The notes: generated by a model from the letters alone, not told the origin. 23,816 bases of DNA from Halococcaceae archaeon (GCA_007129135.1 SKWB01000375.1:1-23816), one strand, 5' to 3'; numbered from the stretch's first letter, positions 13,958-21,698 are shown. Made by a program: numbers and translations.

Positions 13958-14943
13958 GTCTCGACGTCGGGGTCCTCTCGGCGGCCCACGTCCACACCGA
14001 CGGGTACGCGGCGGAGCTCTCACGACGAACCGACCTCTCGTTCGTCGGGGTCACCGACGGGGACGAAAGGCGAGGGACCACCTGTGCCGATCGGCACGGA
14101 ACCGAGTACGTGGCCGATCCGGACGAGCTGCTCGGTCGAATCGACGCGGGCGTGATCTGTGCGCCGAACGCGGACCACCGGGCGTGGATCGAACGTGCCG
14201 CCGCGGCGGGCGTTCACGTCCTCTGCGAGAAGCCGCTCGCACCGACGCTCGAGGAGGCGAGGGCGATCGTCGAGCTCTGGCGCGAGTCGGAGGTCAACGT
14301 GGGCGTGGCGATGCCGTTGCGCTTCAGCGAGGCCGCAACGCGTGCGAAGCGTGCGCTCGAGGACGGAGAGATCGGCCGGATCGGAGCGATCTCCGGGACG
14401 AACCGCGGGAAGATGCCCGGTGGCTGGTTCGTCGACCCGGAGGAAGCCGGCGGCGGTGCGGTGATGGACCACACCGTCCACATCGTCGACCTGGTCGAGC
14501 ACCTCACCGGCCGAACGGTCTCGGAGGTGTACGCCGAGATCGACACAAGGTTTCACGAGATCCCGGTGGAGGACGTCAACGTGCTCTCGATGAGCCTCTC
14601 GGACGGCACGCCCTTCCTGCTGGACGGCTCCTGGAGCAAGCCCGAGAGCTGGCACACCTGGGGCGATGCGACCGTCGAGTTCGTCGGCTCTGAGGGAGCG
14701 CTCGCGGTCGACACGACCGATCAGTCGGTCGCCCACACCGTCGCTTCGGGCCCTGAGGCCGGCGTCCACACCGTCTCCCACGCGACGGATACGTCGGCCG
14801 CCCTGATCGCGGACTTCGTCGCGAGCGTTCGGGAGGACCGCGACCCGATGACCACGCCGGAGGAGGGGGTGCGCGCGGTCGCGGTCGTCGAGGCGGCCTA
14901 CGAGTCGGCAGAGCGGGGCGAGCCCGTGGCCGTCGAGCTCTGA
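13954..14943 (+). CDS. Gfo/Idh/MocA-family oxidoreductase 2
   Basis: A 329-residue paralogue of the upstream oxidoreductase, but from a different subgroup. The nucleotide-binding opening is DVGVLSAAHVHTDGYAAEL, in which the usual GxGxxG is replaced by LSAAHVH. The EKP motif follows in VHVLCEKPLAPTLEEA. The substrate-domain pattern GGGAVMDHTVHIVDLVEHLTG is normal for the family and supplies a His. The start is the GTG within the GTGA overlap with mini-ORF 2, since the first residues align with the expected strand. It probably acts in the same pathway as the upstream enzyme. The substrate is unknown. Confidence 0.9.
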   Translation: MSLDVGVLSAAHVHTDGYAAELSRRTDLSFVGVTDGDERRGTTCADRHGTEYVADPDELLGRIDAGVICAPNADHRAWIERAAAAGVHVLCEKPLAPTLEEARAIVELWRESEVNVGVAMPLRFSEAATRAKRALEDGEIGRIGAISGTNRGKMPGGWFVDPEEAGGGAVMDHTVHIVDLVEHLTGRTVSEVYAEIDTRFHEIPVEDVNVLSMSLSDGTPFLLDGSWSKPESWHTWGDATVEFVGSEGALAVDTTDQSVAHTVASGPEAGVHTVSHATDTSAALIADFVASVREDRDPMTTPEEGVRAVAVVEAAYESAERGEPVAVEL

Positions 14944-14967
14944 ACGTCCTCGGGACTCGCCGACGTG

Positions 14968-14997
14968 GCTCCCGGTCGAGACGACGGCCCCGGGAGC
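14968..14997 (+). terminator. Possible terminator hairpin after the oxidoreductase pair
   Basis: GCTCCCGG (14968-14975) pairs with CCGGGAGC (14990-14997) over 8 bp with a 14-nt loop, 25 nt after the stop of the second oxidoreductase. No T-run follows, so function as a terminator is uncertain. Confidence 0.3.
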
Positions 14998-15056
14998 GAG
15001 CCGCGATCGAACCAGCTCTCGGCGGTCGGGTGTGGCATCGGGTCGGTGACCAGAAC

Positions 15057-15062
15057 GTTTTC
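15057..15062 (+). promoter_or_regulatory. TATA-like box of the PIG-L gene
   Basis: TTTTCA centred about 28 nt before the ATG at 15088, in an AACG-TTTTCAC context. It suggests the deacetylase has its own leaderless promoter. Confidence 0.4.
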
Positions 15063-15087
15063 ACCCGCCGAGCGCGCGCGGGTAGCC

Positions 15088-15909
15088 ATGTCGCTCAGGC
15101 TGCTGGTCGTCGGTGCACACCCCGACGACCCCGATATCAGGGCGGGAGGGCTCGCGTGTGCGGCCGCGGCCGCCGGCCACGACGTCCTGTTCGTCTCGAT
15201 GACCGACGGGCGGGGCGGTCACCACGAGCACCACGGCGAGGGCCTCGTTGAGAGGCGGCGTGAAGAGGCGGCCGCCGCGGCAGGGACCGCCGGGATAGCC
15301 TACCGAGTGCTCGACACACCGGACGGACGGCTGCGACCGACTCTCGACCGGCGCGAGGAGCTCGTCCGGCTGATCCGCGAGACCGACCCGGACGTCGTCT
15401 TCACCCACCGAACGAACGACTACCACCCGGACCACCGCTACACCTCGCAGCTGGTTCGCGACGCGGCGTACACCGTGACCGTCCCGAACGTCTGCCCGGA
15501 GGCCCCGATACTGGAGACCAACCCGACGTTCGCCTCCCTCCTCGATACGTTCGCCCGGCCGAACCCGTTCGACCCGGAGCTCTTCGTCCCGATCGACGAG
15601 GAGAGCCTCGAACGGAAGTACGACATGCTCGACTGTCACGAATCACAGATGTACGAGTGGCTACCCTACAACAAGGGCGATCTGAACGCAGTGCCGGAAG
15701 GCGGTGAGGCGAGACGGAGGTGGCTGGAGACGGATCCGCACCCCGGATTGAGTGAGATGCGCGAGGCGGCCGACCGGTTCCGCGACGGACTGATCGACCG
15801 GTTCGGAACGGAGCGTGGACGCGCCATCGAGTACGTCGAGGCGTTCGAGATCTCGGAGTACGGAAGTCCCCTCCCACCAGAAGTCGAGGAGGAGCTCTCG
15901 TCACTGTGA
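15088..15909 (+). CDS. PIG-L/LmbE-family deacetylase
   Basis: A 273-residue zinc-dependent N-deacetylase-type protein. The first zinc/catalytic motif is VVGAHPDDPD (H11, D13, D14), in which the usual AHPDDE glutamate position is occupied by Pro followed by Asp. The second motif is NDYHPDHRYTS (H113, D115, H116). Relatives remove acetyl groups from N-acetylglucosaminyl compounds and similar amino sugars. The ATG at 15088 directly precedes the first strand (SLRLLVVGAHPDD). It is cytosolic, with no signal peptide. Its position after two sugar-type oxidoreductases suggests a shared role in amino-sugar or glycoside metabolism, which is inference. Confidence 0.9.
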   Translation: MSLRLLVVGAHPDDPDIRAGGLACAAAAAGHDVLFVSMTDGRGGHHEHHGEGLVERRREEAAAAAGTAGIAYRVLDTPDGRLRPTLDRREELVRLIRETDPDVVFTHRTNDYHPDHRYTSQLVRDAAYTVTVPNVCPEAPILETNPTFASLLDTFARPNPFDPELFVPIDEESLERKYDMLDCHESQMYEWLPYNKGDLNAVPEGGEARRRWLETDPHPGLSEMREAADRFRDGLIDRFGTERGRAIEYVEAFEISEYGSPLPPEVEEELSSL

Positions 15910-15946
15910 CCGGATAGGGGGCCGGATCTGGTCGGGAGAGGAGAGT

Positions 15947-15978
15947 GTTCGGAGCGACCTGGCGACTCCCCTCCGAAC
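15947..15978 (+). terminator. Possible terminator hairpin after the PIG-L gene
   Basis: GTTCGGAG (15947-15954) pairs with CTCCGAAC (15971-15978), 8 bp with a 16-nt loop, 38 nt past the stop codon. There is no T-run. The rest of the 200-nt gap to the epimerase gene shows nothing else until the promoter. Confidence 0.25.
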
Positions 15979-16079
15979 CCGTCCGTGACCCTCCCGATAG
16001 CCCGTCACGGTCGAAGCGGTCGGACCGATCGAGTCTTCCCCGGTGGAACCAGGCATCCCGTCAGTCCCGAGAACCGAAC

Positions 16080-16089
16080 AGCTATAGCT
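16080..16089 (+). promoter_or_regulatory. Palindromic TATA box of the epimerase gene
   Basis: AGCTATAGCT is a perfect 10-bp palindrome centred ~25 nt before the ATG at 16110. It is the only AT-rich stretch there and is suited to be the TATA box. The symmetry could also mark an operator. Confidence 0.5.
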
Positions 16090-16109
16090 CGGCGTAGAAT
16101 GTAACAAAC

Positions 16110-17087
16110 ATGAACACTCTCGGAGATCGGGTACTCGTGACGGGCGGTGCGGGGTTCATCGGGTCGCACCTCGTCGAACGGCTCCTCGAGGACGGACACG
16201 ACGTGACCGTCGTAGACGACCTCTCGGGTGGCACACGCGAGTGGCTCCCCGGGGGGGTAGGCTTCGTCGACGGGGACCTCACGGAACGGGAGGTCGTCGA
16301 GGAGGCGCTCACCGACGACGTCGATCTCGTCTTTCATCTCGCGGCCTCGAAACAGGTCAACACCGACCGGCCACGGGAGCAGTTCGAGCGGAACAGCGAG
16401 ATGACCTACAACCTGCTCGAACGGATGGACGCGGTGGGCACCGACCGGCTCGCCTTCACCTCCTCGTCGACCGTCTACGGCGACGCACCCCGGCCGACCC
16501 CGGAGGAGTACGCGCCGCTGGAGCCGATCAGCGTCTACGGCGCGAGCAAGCTCGCCGACGAGGGGTTGATCTCCACCTACGCACACTCCCACGGGATCCA
16601 GGCCTGGGCGTTCCGGTTCGCGAACATCGTCGGACCGCGCCTCAGAGGAGCGGTGATCCCCGATTTCGTAGAGAAGCTGCGAGCCGATCCCGAGACCCTC
16701 ACGATCCTCGGGAACGGCCGCCAGGAGAAGTCGTTCATGCACGTCTCCGACTGCCTCGACGCGATGCTCTACGCCGTCTCACACGCTGACCGGCCGATGA
16801 ACGTCCACAACCTCGGCACCCGGACGACGACGTCGGTGACGACGATCGCGGACATCGTCGCGGAGGTGATGGGCCTCGATCCGGCCTACGAGTACACGGG
16901 CGGGGATCGAGGCTGGACCGGCGACGTCCCGAAGATGTGTCTCTCCATCGAGAAACTCGCGGCCCTCGGCTACGAACCCGAGCTGTCCAGCGACAGGGCG
17001 GTGCGGCGAGCGGCGGAGGAGCTCGTCGAGGGGATGCCGGACGATCGAGAACCGCGGGTAGCCACGTCCGACGAGAGCACGGACTGA
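16110..17087 (+). CDS. NAD-dependent sugar epimerase/dehydratase (extended SDR)
   Basis: A 325-residue extended short-chain dehydrogenase of the UDP-sugar 4-epimerase/dehydratase group. The NAD site is VTGGAGFIGSH (residues ~10-20), with acidic DD after strand 2 (VTVVDDLSGG), so NAD is expected. The active site shows the TSSSTVYG serine/threonine stretch and the catalytic YGASK (YxxxK). GDRGWTGDVPKM near the C-terminus is the usual nucleotide-sugar region. It probably acts on a nucleotide-activated sugar for glycan or exopolysaccharide synthesis. The exact sugar is not determinable. A further ATG is not needed since the TATA palindrome fits the one used. Confidence 0.92.
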   Translation: MNTLGDRVLVTGGAGFIGSHLVERLLEDGHDVTVVDDLSGGTREWLPGGVGFVDGDLTEREVVEEALTDDVDLVFHLAASKQVNTDRPREQFERNSEMTYNLLERMDAVGTDRLAFTSSSTVYGDAPRPTPEEYAPLEPISVYGASKLADEGLISTYAHSHGIQAWAFRFANIVGPRLRGAVIPDFVEKLRADPETLTILGNGRQEKSFMHVSDCLDAMLYAVSHADRPMNVHNLGTRTTTSVTTIADIVAEVMGLDPAYEYTGGDRGWTGDVPKMCLSIEKLAALGYEPELSSDRAVRRAAEELVEGMPDDREPRVATSDESTD

Positions 17088-17168
17088 TCGGCGAGGCGGG
17101 CGGTTCGCGGATGGACCACGGCGGATCGCGATCGTGACCGGTTCCGGTGGAGCTGCCGGGAGCCACAG

Positions 17169-17175
17169 TTTTATC
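17169..17175 (+). promoter_or_regulatory. TATA box of the prolyl oligopeptidase gene
   Basis: TTTTATC centred 27 nt before the ATG at 17199. A GGGGGAGGAGG purine tract also precedes the start codon and could serve as a ribosome-binding site if the mRNA has a leader. Confidence 0.6.
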
Positions 17176-17198
17176 CTCGAACCGGGGGAGGAGGCGGT

Positions 17199-19220
17199 AT
17201 GTCCGATCCTCCGGAGACGCTCCGGGATCCGGTGACGGAGACGCTCCACGGCGAGGAGTTCGTCGACCCGTATCGCTGGCTCGAAGCCGACTCCGCCGCG
17301 ACCGAGCGGTGGGTCTCCCGGCAGAACGAGTACACCGACGGCGTCCTCGGTGACCTCACCGCGCGCGAGGCGCTCGAGCCGGCGATGGAGGCGCTCGCGG
17401 AGACGGTCGAGTACGAGCCGATCACGCCGACCGAGACGGGACTCTTCCAGCGGGTGAAGGCCGCGGACCAGGACCACTCGGTGCTCACGGTCAGAGAGCG
17501 CCTCGACGACGACCGGCGCACGCTGGTCGACCCGAACGCCCTGAGCGAGGACGGCTCGGTCTCCGTCGACTGGTACGTCCCGACTCCGGACGGCTCGCTG
17601 GTGGCCTACGGCGTCGCCACGGACGGGGACGAGCAGTACGACGTCAGGATCCTCGACATCGAAACCGGGGAGATCGTCGACGAACTCCCCGGAACCGGTC
17701 GGACGGGACCGCACTCGTTCGCCTGGGTCGGCGGTGGGTTTCACTACGTCGCGACCGGCTCCGCGGCGGAGGGAGACCAACTCGAGAAGGAGGTCCGGTA
17801 CCACGAACTCGGGTCGGGAGAGGACGATCCGGTCACGGAGACCGTGACCGACCCGATGGTCTGGCCCGGGCTGGTCACGGACCCCGACGGCGAGCACGTC
17901 CTGGTCGCACACTCCGAGGGCTGGGAACGGACGGACCTCTACGCGCTCAGGGAGGGGGAACTGGATCCGGTGCTCACGGGTCGGGACGCGATCTACCACC
18001 CACGGATCCGCGACGGGGTGGCCTACCTCCTGACGACCGACGGTGCACCCACCTACCGACTGGTCGCGATCGATCTCGACGACGCGGAGTACGACGGCGA
18101 CGCGGCGCTCTCCGAGGTCCTCCCCGAGGGCGAGGGCGTCCTCGAGTCGGTCGCGATCACCGACGATCGGCTCGTGGTCAGGCGCGACGTCGACGTCTCC
18201 TCGTCGGTCGAGGTGTATGACCTCGACGGGGAGTTCCGGAGGTCGGTTTCGCTCCCCGGACTCGGTTCGGTGGGCTCGCTCGTCGGGAGCCGAGGGCGCT
18301 CCGACGCGTTCCTCACCTACGAGTCCTTCGACCAGCCACGGAGTACGTACCGGGTGCGACCGGAATCCGGCGGGCTCGACCTCCTCGACGAGCCGGAGAC
18401 CGCACCGGAGTTCCCGATCACCACGACACAGGAGTGGTACAGTGCGGCGGACGGCACCGAGGTCCCGATGTTCGTCGTCCACCGCGAGGGCGTCGAGCGG
18501 AACGGGACGAACCCGACGCTGCTCTACGGCTACGGCGGGTTCGAGGTCAGCTTGACGCCGTCGTTCTCGCGCTTTCGACTCCCGTTCCTGTGCGACGGCG
18601 GCGTGTTCGTCGTCGCGAACTGCCGCGGCGGCGGCGAGTTCGGCGAGGGGTGGCACCAGGCGGCGCGTCACGGGAGGAAGCAGGCGACGTTCGACGACTT
18701 CATCGCCGCGGCGGAGACGCTGATCGAACGGGGGTATACGACCGCGGAGCGGCTGGCGATCATGGGCGGGTCGAACGGCGGACTGACCGTCGGCGCGGCG
18801 ATCACCCAGCGTCCCGAACTGTTTCGCGCCTGCGTCTGTGCGGTCCCGTTGCTCGACATGCTTCGCTTTCACCGGTTCCTCCTCGGCGAGTCCTGGACCA
18901 GCGAGTACGGCTCGCCGGAGGAGCCCGAGGCCTTCGAGCATCTCAGGGCCTACTCGCCGTACCAGAACGTCGAGGATCGGGAGTACCCCGCAGTGCTGTT
19001 GAAGACCGCAGAGAGCGACACCCGGGTCCACCCGTTTCACGCGCGGAAGATGGCCGCGAAGCTTCAGCACGCCCAGCGAGGGGAGGAGCCGATCCTCCTT
19101 CGAACCGAGTCCCAGACCGGCCACGGCGTCGGGAAACCGGTCTCGAAGGTGATAGCGGAACAGCTCGACCTCTGGGGCTTTCTCTACGATCGGCTCGGCG
19201 TGGAGCCCGGAGGGCGCTGA
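17199..19220 (+). CDS. Prolyl oligopeptidase-family serine peptidase (S9A type)
   Basis: A 673-residue protein, the usual size for cytosolic prolyl endopeptidase, which cleaves short peptides after proline. The N-terminal GEEFVDPYRWLEA and WVSRQNEYTDGVL are typical S9A. The middle (~75-400) is the beta-propeller that screens substrates. The C-terminal alpha/beta hydrolase holds the triad: S525 in GGSNGG, D607 in ESDTRVHPFHARK and H642 in TGHGVGKP. LLYGYGGFEVSLTPSFS and NCRGGGEFGEGWH are strong family blocks. No signal peptide is seen. Its stop codon is directly followed by the stop codon of the convergent USP, with no bases between. Confidence 0.94.
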   Translation: MSDPPETLRDPVTETLHGEEFVDPYRWLEADSAATERWVSRQNEYTDGVLGDLTAREALEPAMEALAETVEYEPITPTETGLFQRVKAADQDHSVLTVRERLDDDRRTLVDPNALSEDGSVSVDWYVPTPDGSLVAYGVATDGDEQYDVRILDIETGEIVDELPGTGRTGPHSFAWVGGGFHYVATGSAAEGDQLEKEVRYHELGSGEDDPVTETVTDPMVWPGLVTDPDGEHVLVAHSEGWERTDLYALREGELDPVLTGRDAIYHPRIRDGVAYLLTTDGAPTYRLVAIDLDDAEYDGDAALSEVLPEGEGVLESVAITDDRLVVRRDVDVSSSVEVYDLDGEFRRSVSLPGLGSVGSLVGSRGRSDAFLTYESFDQPRSTYRVRPESGGLDLLDEPETAPEFPITTTQEWYSAADGTEVPMFVVHREGVERNGTNPTLLYGYGGFEVSLTPSFSRFRLPFLCDGGVFVVANCRGGGEFGEGWHQAARHGRKQATFDDFIAAAETLIERGYTTAERLAIMGGSNGGLTVGAAITQRPELFRACVCAVPLLDMLRFHRFLLGESWTSEYGSPEEPEAFEHLRAYSPYQNVEDREYPAVLLKTAESDTRVHPFHARKMAAKLQHAQRGEEPILLRTESQTGHGVGKPVSKVIAEQLDLWGFLYDRLGVEPGGR

Positions 19221-19676
19221 TCAGGCCTCCGCCCGGACGAACGTCACGGGACAGGGTGCGGTGAGCAACACCTCTTGAGCGGTCGATCCGAAGACCGCCT
19301 TTCCCGAGGGGCGTCGTTGGCGTCCGCCGATGATGACCCGATCGGCCCCGATCGAGGTCGCGAGGTCGGTGATGCTCTCGGCGCGCTCGCCGACCACGCC
19401 ACGGATCTCGTGGTCGACGTCCATCGCGTTCATCGCCCCCACGAGTTCGCGGATCGTCGCGTGGCGGTCGGCGACCTCGTCCGGGGTCGCCTCCTCGCTG
19501 TCCCGGCCGATGTGGAGTTCCTCGAGCACCTCGTCGTACTCCGCCTCGGTGAAGACGTGTGCCAGTACGACCGTCGCGTCTGCCGGTTCCGCCACCTCGA
19601 TCGCCGCCTCCGCGAGCTGTTCGACGCGTCCGGAGTCCTTCGGGCCGACGGCGAGCAGGATCGTCTCGAGCGTCAT
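19221..19676 (-). CDS. Universal stress protein (UspA family)
   Basis: A 151-residue UspA-fold protein: ETILLAVGPKDSGRVEQLAEAA at the N-terminus, IVGGVVGERAESITDLA-like centre, and IGADRVIIGGRQRRPSGKAVFGSTAQEVLL near the end. It retains the terminal G-S/T of the ATP-binding motif, but the first G-2x-G is altered (GGRQRR). Nucleotide binding is therefore possible but not assured. RPSGKAVFGSTAQ-type ends are common in haloarchaeal USPs. The promoter is ATAAAA/TTTTAT at 19701-19706 (minus), ~27 nt before the ATG. It is convergent with the peptidase gene, and the two stop codons abut. Confidence 0.9.
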   Translation of the reverse strand: MTLETILLAVGPKDSGRVEQLAEAAIEVAEPADATVVLAHVFTEAEYDEVLEELHIGRDSEEATPDEVADRHATIRELVGAMNAMDVDHEIRGVVGERAESITDLATSIGADRVIIGGRQRRPSGKAVFGSTAQEVLLTAPCPVTFVRAEA

Positions 19677-19699
19677 GCTACCTATGCACAGCCAGGCTA

Positions 19700-19706
19700 C
19701 ATAAAA
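19700..19706. promoter_or_regulatory. TATA box in divergent gap (USP, possibly also MFS leader)
   Basis: CATAAAA on plus reads TTTTATG on minus, ~27 nt before the USP ATG at 19676, so it is a good leaderless USP promoter. If it also worked to the right, plus-strand RNA would start near 19730 and give the MFS gene a leader of about 190 nt. Confidence 0.5.
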
Positions 19707-19714
19707 CTCCAGTC

Positions 19715-19908
19715 CGGTGAGAGGGGGCTTTCGTAGATCGGTCGGGAGCTCATCTCACCGTCCGGGAGAGCCCCTGGAGGGAGGCGAGAACGTGAAAGCG
19801 CCTTCGGGGGTCGTGATCGGGTTCGCGACGACGGTTCGCCCGGGCTTTCAGGCAACCTTGGAGGGGTCACGAACACTCAAGCCCGACTCAGCTGAAGGGG
19901 CGAACCGT
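19715..19908 (+). ncRNA. Structured leader or small RNA candidate upstream of the MFS gene
   Basis: No protein gene fits this stretch. It contains CGGTGAGA/TCTCACCG (19715-19722 with 19753-19760). Next is a compound hairpin: TGAAAGC/GCTTTCA (19793-19799 with 19844-19850), CGGG/CCCG (19805-19808 with 19839-19842) and an apical GTCGTGA/TCGCGAC (19810-19816 with 19823-19829). Overlapping it is an alternative: ACGGTTCGCCC (19831-19841) pairs with GGGCGAACCGT (19898-19908), and CGGGCTT (19841-19847) pairs with AAGCCCG (19879-19885). The two folds use the same bases, so they exclude each other. The alternative stem ends 14 nt before the MFS start codon. Function is unproven. Confidence 0.45.
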
Positions 19909-19922
19909 TCAAGGAACCCGCC

Positions 19923-21125
19923 GTGCGCTCAGTCTCACACCACCTCCACCAAGCGACCCGACACTGGCGGGACGGCCGCGGGAAGATACTGACGGCCATC
20001 GCGGCCGGGTGGGCGCTCTCGATCGGCGTCCGTCTCGCCTACCCGGTCATGCTTCCGTACCTCCAGAGCGCCTACGGTCTCACGCTCACGACCGCCGGCC
20101 TCCTCTTGAGCGTCCTCTGGATCGCCTACGCGCTCGGGCAGCTCCCGGGGGGCCTGCTCGCCGACCGGATCGGCGAGGGGACGACGATGGTCCTGAGCAT
20201 GGCGCTCGCGGCGGGGACGCTCACGCTCGTGATCGTCGGGGCGAGCGCGCCGCTGCTCTTCGTCGCGACGACGCTGTTCGGCTTCGCGACGGCGCTGTTC
20301 GGCGTCGTCCGCATCACCGCGATCTCGGCGGTCTACCCCGATCGGATCGGCACCGCCTTCGGCCTGATCTCCGCGGCGGGCGACGTCGGGAACACGCTCT
20401 TTCCCCCCGCGGCTGGCCTCGTCGCCGCGGTCCTCGCCTGGCAGCTCGGCTTCGGACTCGCGGTCCCGATGTTCGCGCTCGTCGCGGTCGCCATCTGGGT
20501 CGTCGTCCCCGCTCGGACCTCCGAGGAGACGGCGTCGGAGGGGCTCTCGCTCGAGGCCGTCAGGTATCTGTTCGGGGTGCTCCGGGAACGACCGATCCTG
20601 CTCGCGCTGGCGTTTCAGATCGTCGGCGTCTCCGTCTGGAACGCCTTCACCGGCTTCTTCCCGACCTACCTGATCGACGTGAAGGGGCTCTCAGCGACCG
20701 TCGCCGGCGGTATCTTCGCGCTCTACTTCGCGCTCGGAATCCTCATCAAGCCGGTTTCGGGTACCGCCTACGACCGGGTCGGGGCTCGTCTCTCGCTGGT
20801 GGTCATCTGCGTCGTCTCCGGTGCTGGATTGGTGATCCTCACGGTCGTAGAGGGCTTCTGGCCGGTCGTCGCCGTGACCGCGCTGTTGAGCGCGATGCTC
20901 GGTCGGGGGACGATCACCCTCTCGTATCTGACGGTCGCGCTCGCCGACGACGTCCTGAACACGGGCCTCGGCACCCTCCGGACGATCTACATGACCGTCG
21001 GGGCTGCGAGCCCCCTCGCCTTCGGTGCGATCGCCGACCTCGGCTACTTCGACGAGGCGTTCCTGTTGCTCGCCGTTCTGACCGGACTCTCGATCCTGCT
21101 CGTCCTCAGGCTCCCCGAGGTCTGA
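19923..21125 (+). CDS. Major facilitator superfamily (MFS) transporter
   Basis: A 400-residue membrane transporter with about 12 hydrophobic segments. The first helix (ILTAIAAGWALSIGVRLAYPVMLPYLQ) is followed by LTTAGLLLSVLWIAYALGQLPGGLLADRIGEG, the conserved MFS loop 2-3 motif (G-x3-D-R-x-G). VYPDRIGTAFGLISAAGDVGN lies further on. A central cytoplasmic loop (ARTSEETASEGLS) separates two six-helix halves. The GTG at 19923 (AAGGA 8 nt upstream) is the only start that leaves the amphipathic N-terminal WRDGRGK lead-in seen in relatives. The substrate is unknown. It is preceded by the structured leader candidate. Confidence 0.92.
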   Translation: MRSVSHHLHQATRHWRDGRGKILTAIAAGWALSIGVRLAYPVMLPYLQSAYGLTLTTAGLLLSVLWIAYALGQLPGGLLADRIGEGTTMVLSMALAAGTLTLVIVGASAPLLFVATTLFGFATALFGVVRITAISAVYPDRIGTAFGLISAAGDVGNTLFPPAAGLVAAVLAWQLGFGLAVPMFALVAVAIWVVVPARTSEETASEGLSLEAVRYLFGVLRERPILLALAFQIVGVSVWNAFTGFFPTYLIDVKGLSATVAGGIFALYFALGILIKPVSGTAYDRVGARLSLVVICVVSGAGLVILTVVEGFWPVVAVTALLSAMLGRGTITLSYLTVALADDVLNTGLGTLRTIYMTVGAASPLAFGAIADLGYFDEAFLLLAVLTGLSILLVLRLPEV

Positions 21126-21149
21126 GCGGGTCGCTCGCTCCGGAGGGTT

Positions 21150-21155
21150 GATATC
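21150..21155 (+). promoter_or_regulatory. TATA-like box of the SnoaL-like gene
   Basis: GATATC in GGTTGATATCGAT, ~29 nt before the ATG at 21182. It suggests a separate leaderless transcript rather than read-through from the MFS gene. Confidence 0.45.
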
Positions 21156-21181
21156 GATCGTTCGTGATACTGTAGACGGAG

Positions 21182-21538
21182 ATGGCAACGACAAAGGAGA
21201 TACTGGACCACCACTGGGAGGCCTTTACCGACCAGGACCTGGAGGCGGTGATGGAGGACTACGGGGAGGAGTCGGTCGTCATCACGAACATGGGTACTTT
21301 CCGTGGACTCGAGGAGATCGAAGGGCTCTTCGAGAACATCTTCGCCGACTTCGCCCAGGAGGGATCGACCGCGGAGTTAGCCCAGGAGGAGGTCGACGAC
21401 GACCTCGCGTACATCGTCTGGAACGGCGAGACCCCCGACAACGACTACGAGTTCTGCACCGACACCTTCGTCGTGAGGGACGACCTGATCGTCTCACAGA
21501 CGTTCGCGGGCGTCGTCGAGCCGAAAGGGAGCCGGTAG
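21182..21538 (+). CDS. SnoaL/NTF2-like domain protein
   Basis: A 118-residue cone-fold protein of the NTF2-like/SnoaL superfamily. The opening ATTKEILDHHWEAFTDQDLEAVMEDYGEESVVIT is the classic helix-helix-strand with an acidic catalytic-type pocket position. GTFRGLEEIEGLFENIF is the next helix, and strands AYIVWNGETPDNDYEFCTDTFVVRDDLIVSQTFAGVV end the domain. Family members include isomerases, hydrolases and plain ligand binders, so activity cannot be assigned. It is cytosolic and soluble. It lies 56 nt after the MFS gene. Confidence 0.87.
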   Translation: MATTKEILDHHWEAFTDQDLEAVMEDYGEESVVITNMGTFRGLEEIEGLFENIFADFAQEGSTAELAQEEVDDDLAYIVWNGETPDNDYEFCTDTFVVRDDLIVSQTFAGVVEPKGSR

Positions 21539-21698
21539 GACACCCGTATCCTCTCGTCGACCGGGCCGGCGAGGGGAGGGGCGATCGCTCGGATCGGCTC
21601 CGGTCGTGACACAGTCAGCTACGCACCGAACCCGTTACCGACGGCCAGGACGGCACATCCGAGAGTTATCGCCCACTACTCGGAGACGAGCGCCCGAA

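Larger units (their letters stand above)
13827..13958 (+). repeat. 59-bp tandem repeat, two full copies plus a partial third
   Basis: Copy 1 is 13827-13885 and copy 2 is 13886-13944. A third partial copy (13945-13958) carries GGTGGTCGCGTGAG. The first 40 nt of the two full copies differ at one base (G or A at unit position 21). The last 19 nt differ at about half the positions except for CGGG at the end. Each copy contains a GTGA stop-start overlap. Confidence 0.9.

Noticed and set aside
13827..13958. CRISPR-like array (40-nt repeat with 19-nt variable parts)
   Set aside because: There are only two full units, the repeats code in frame and carry start/stop overlaps, and no cas gene is nearby.
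10993..13995. 1000-codon open frame on the minus strand
   Set aside because: It is antisense or out of frame to the AOR and Gfo/Idh genes, and its translation is arginine/glycine-rich low complexity, typical of shadow frames in GC-rich haloarchaeal DNA.
16779..19124. 781-codon open frame antisense to the peptidase gene
   Set aside because: The prolyl oligopeptidase on the plus strand has a full catalytic triad, whereas the antisense translation shows no domain and an Arg/Val-rich composition.
19793..19910. Known riboswitch (glycine or SAM-I), because of CTTTCAGGCAACC and GCTGAAGGGGCGAA strings
   Set aside because: The remaining conserved core of both classes is missing or in the wrong order. 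I can only call it a structured leader candidate.
19717..19992. 91-codon frame before and into the MFS gene
   Set aside because: The sequence is low-complexity, it overlaps the MFS start and no domain is seen. The region is better explained as structured leader.
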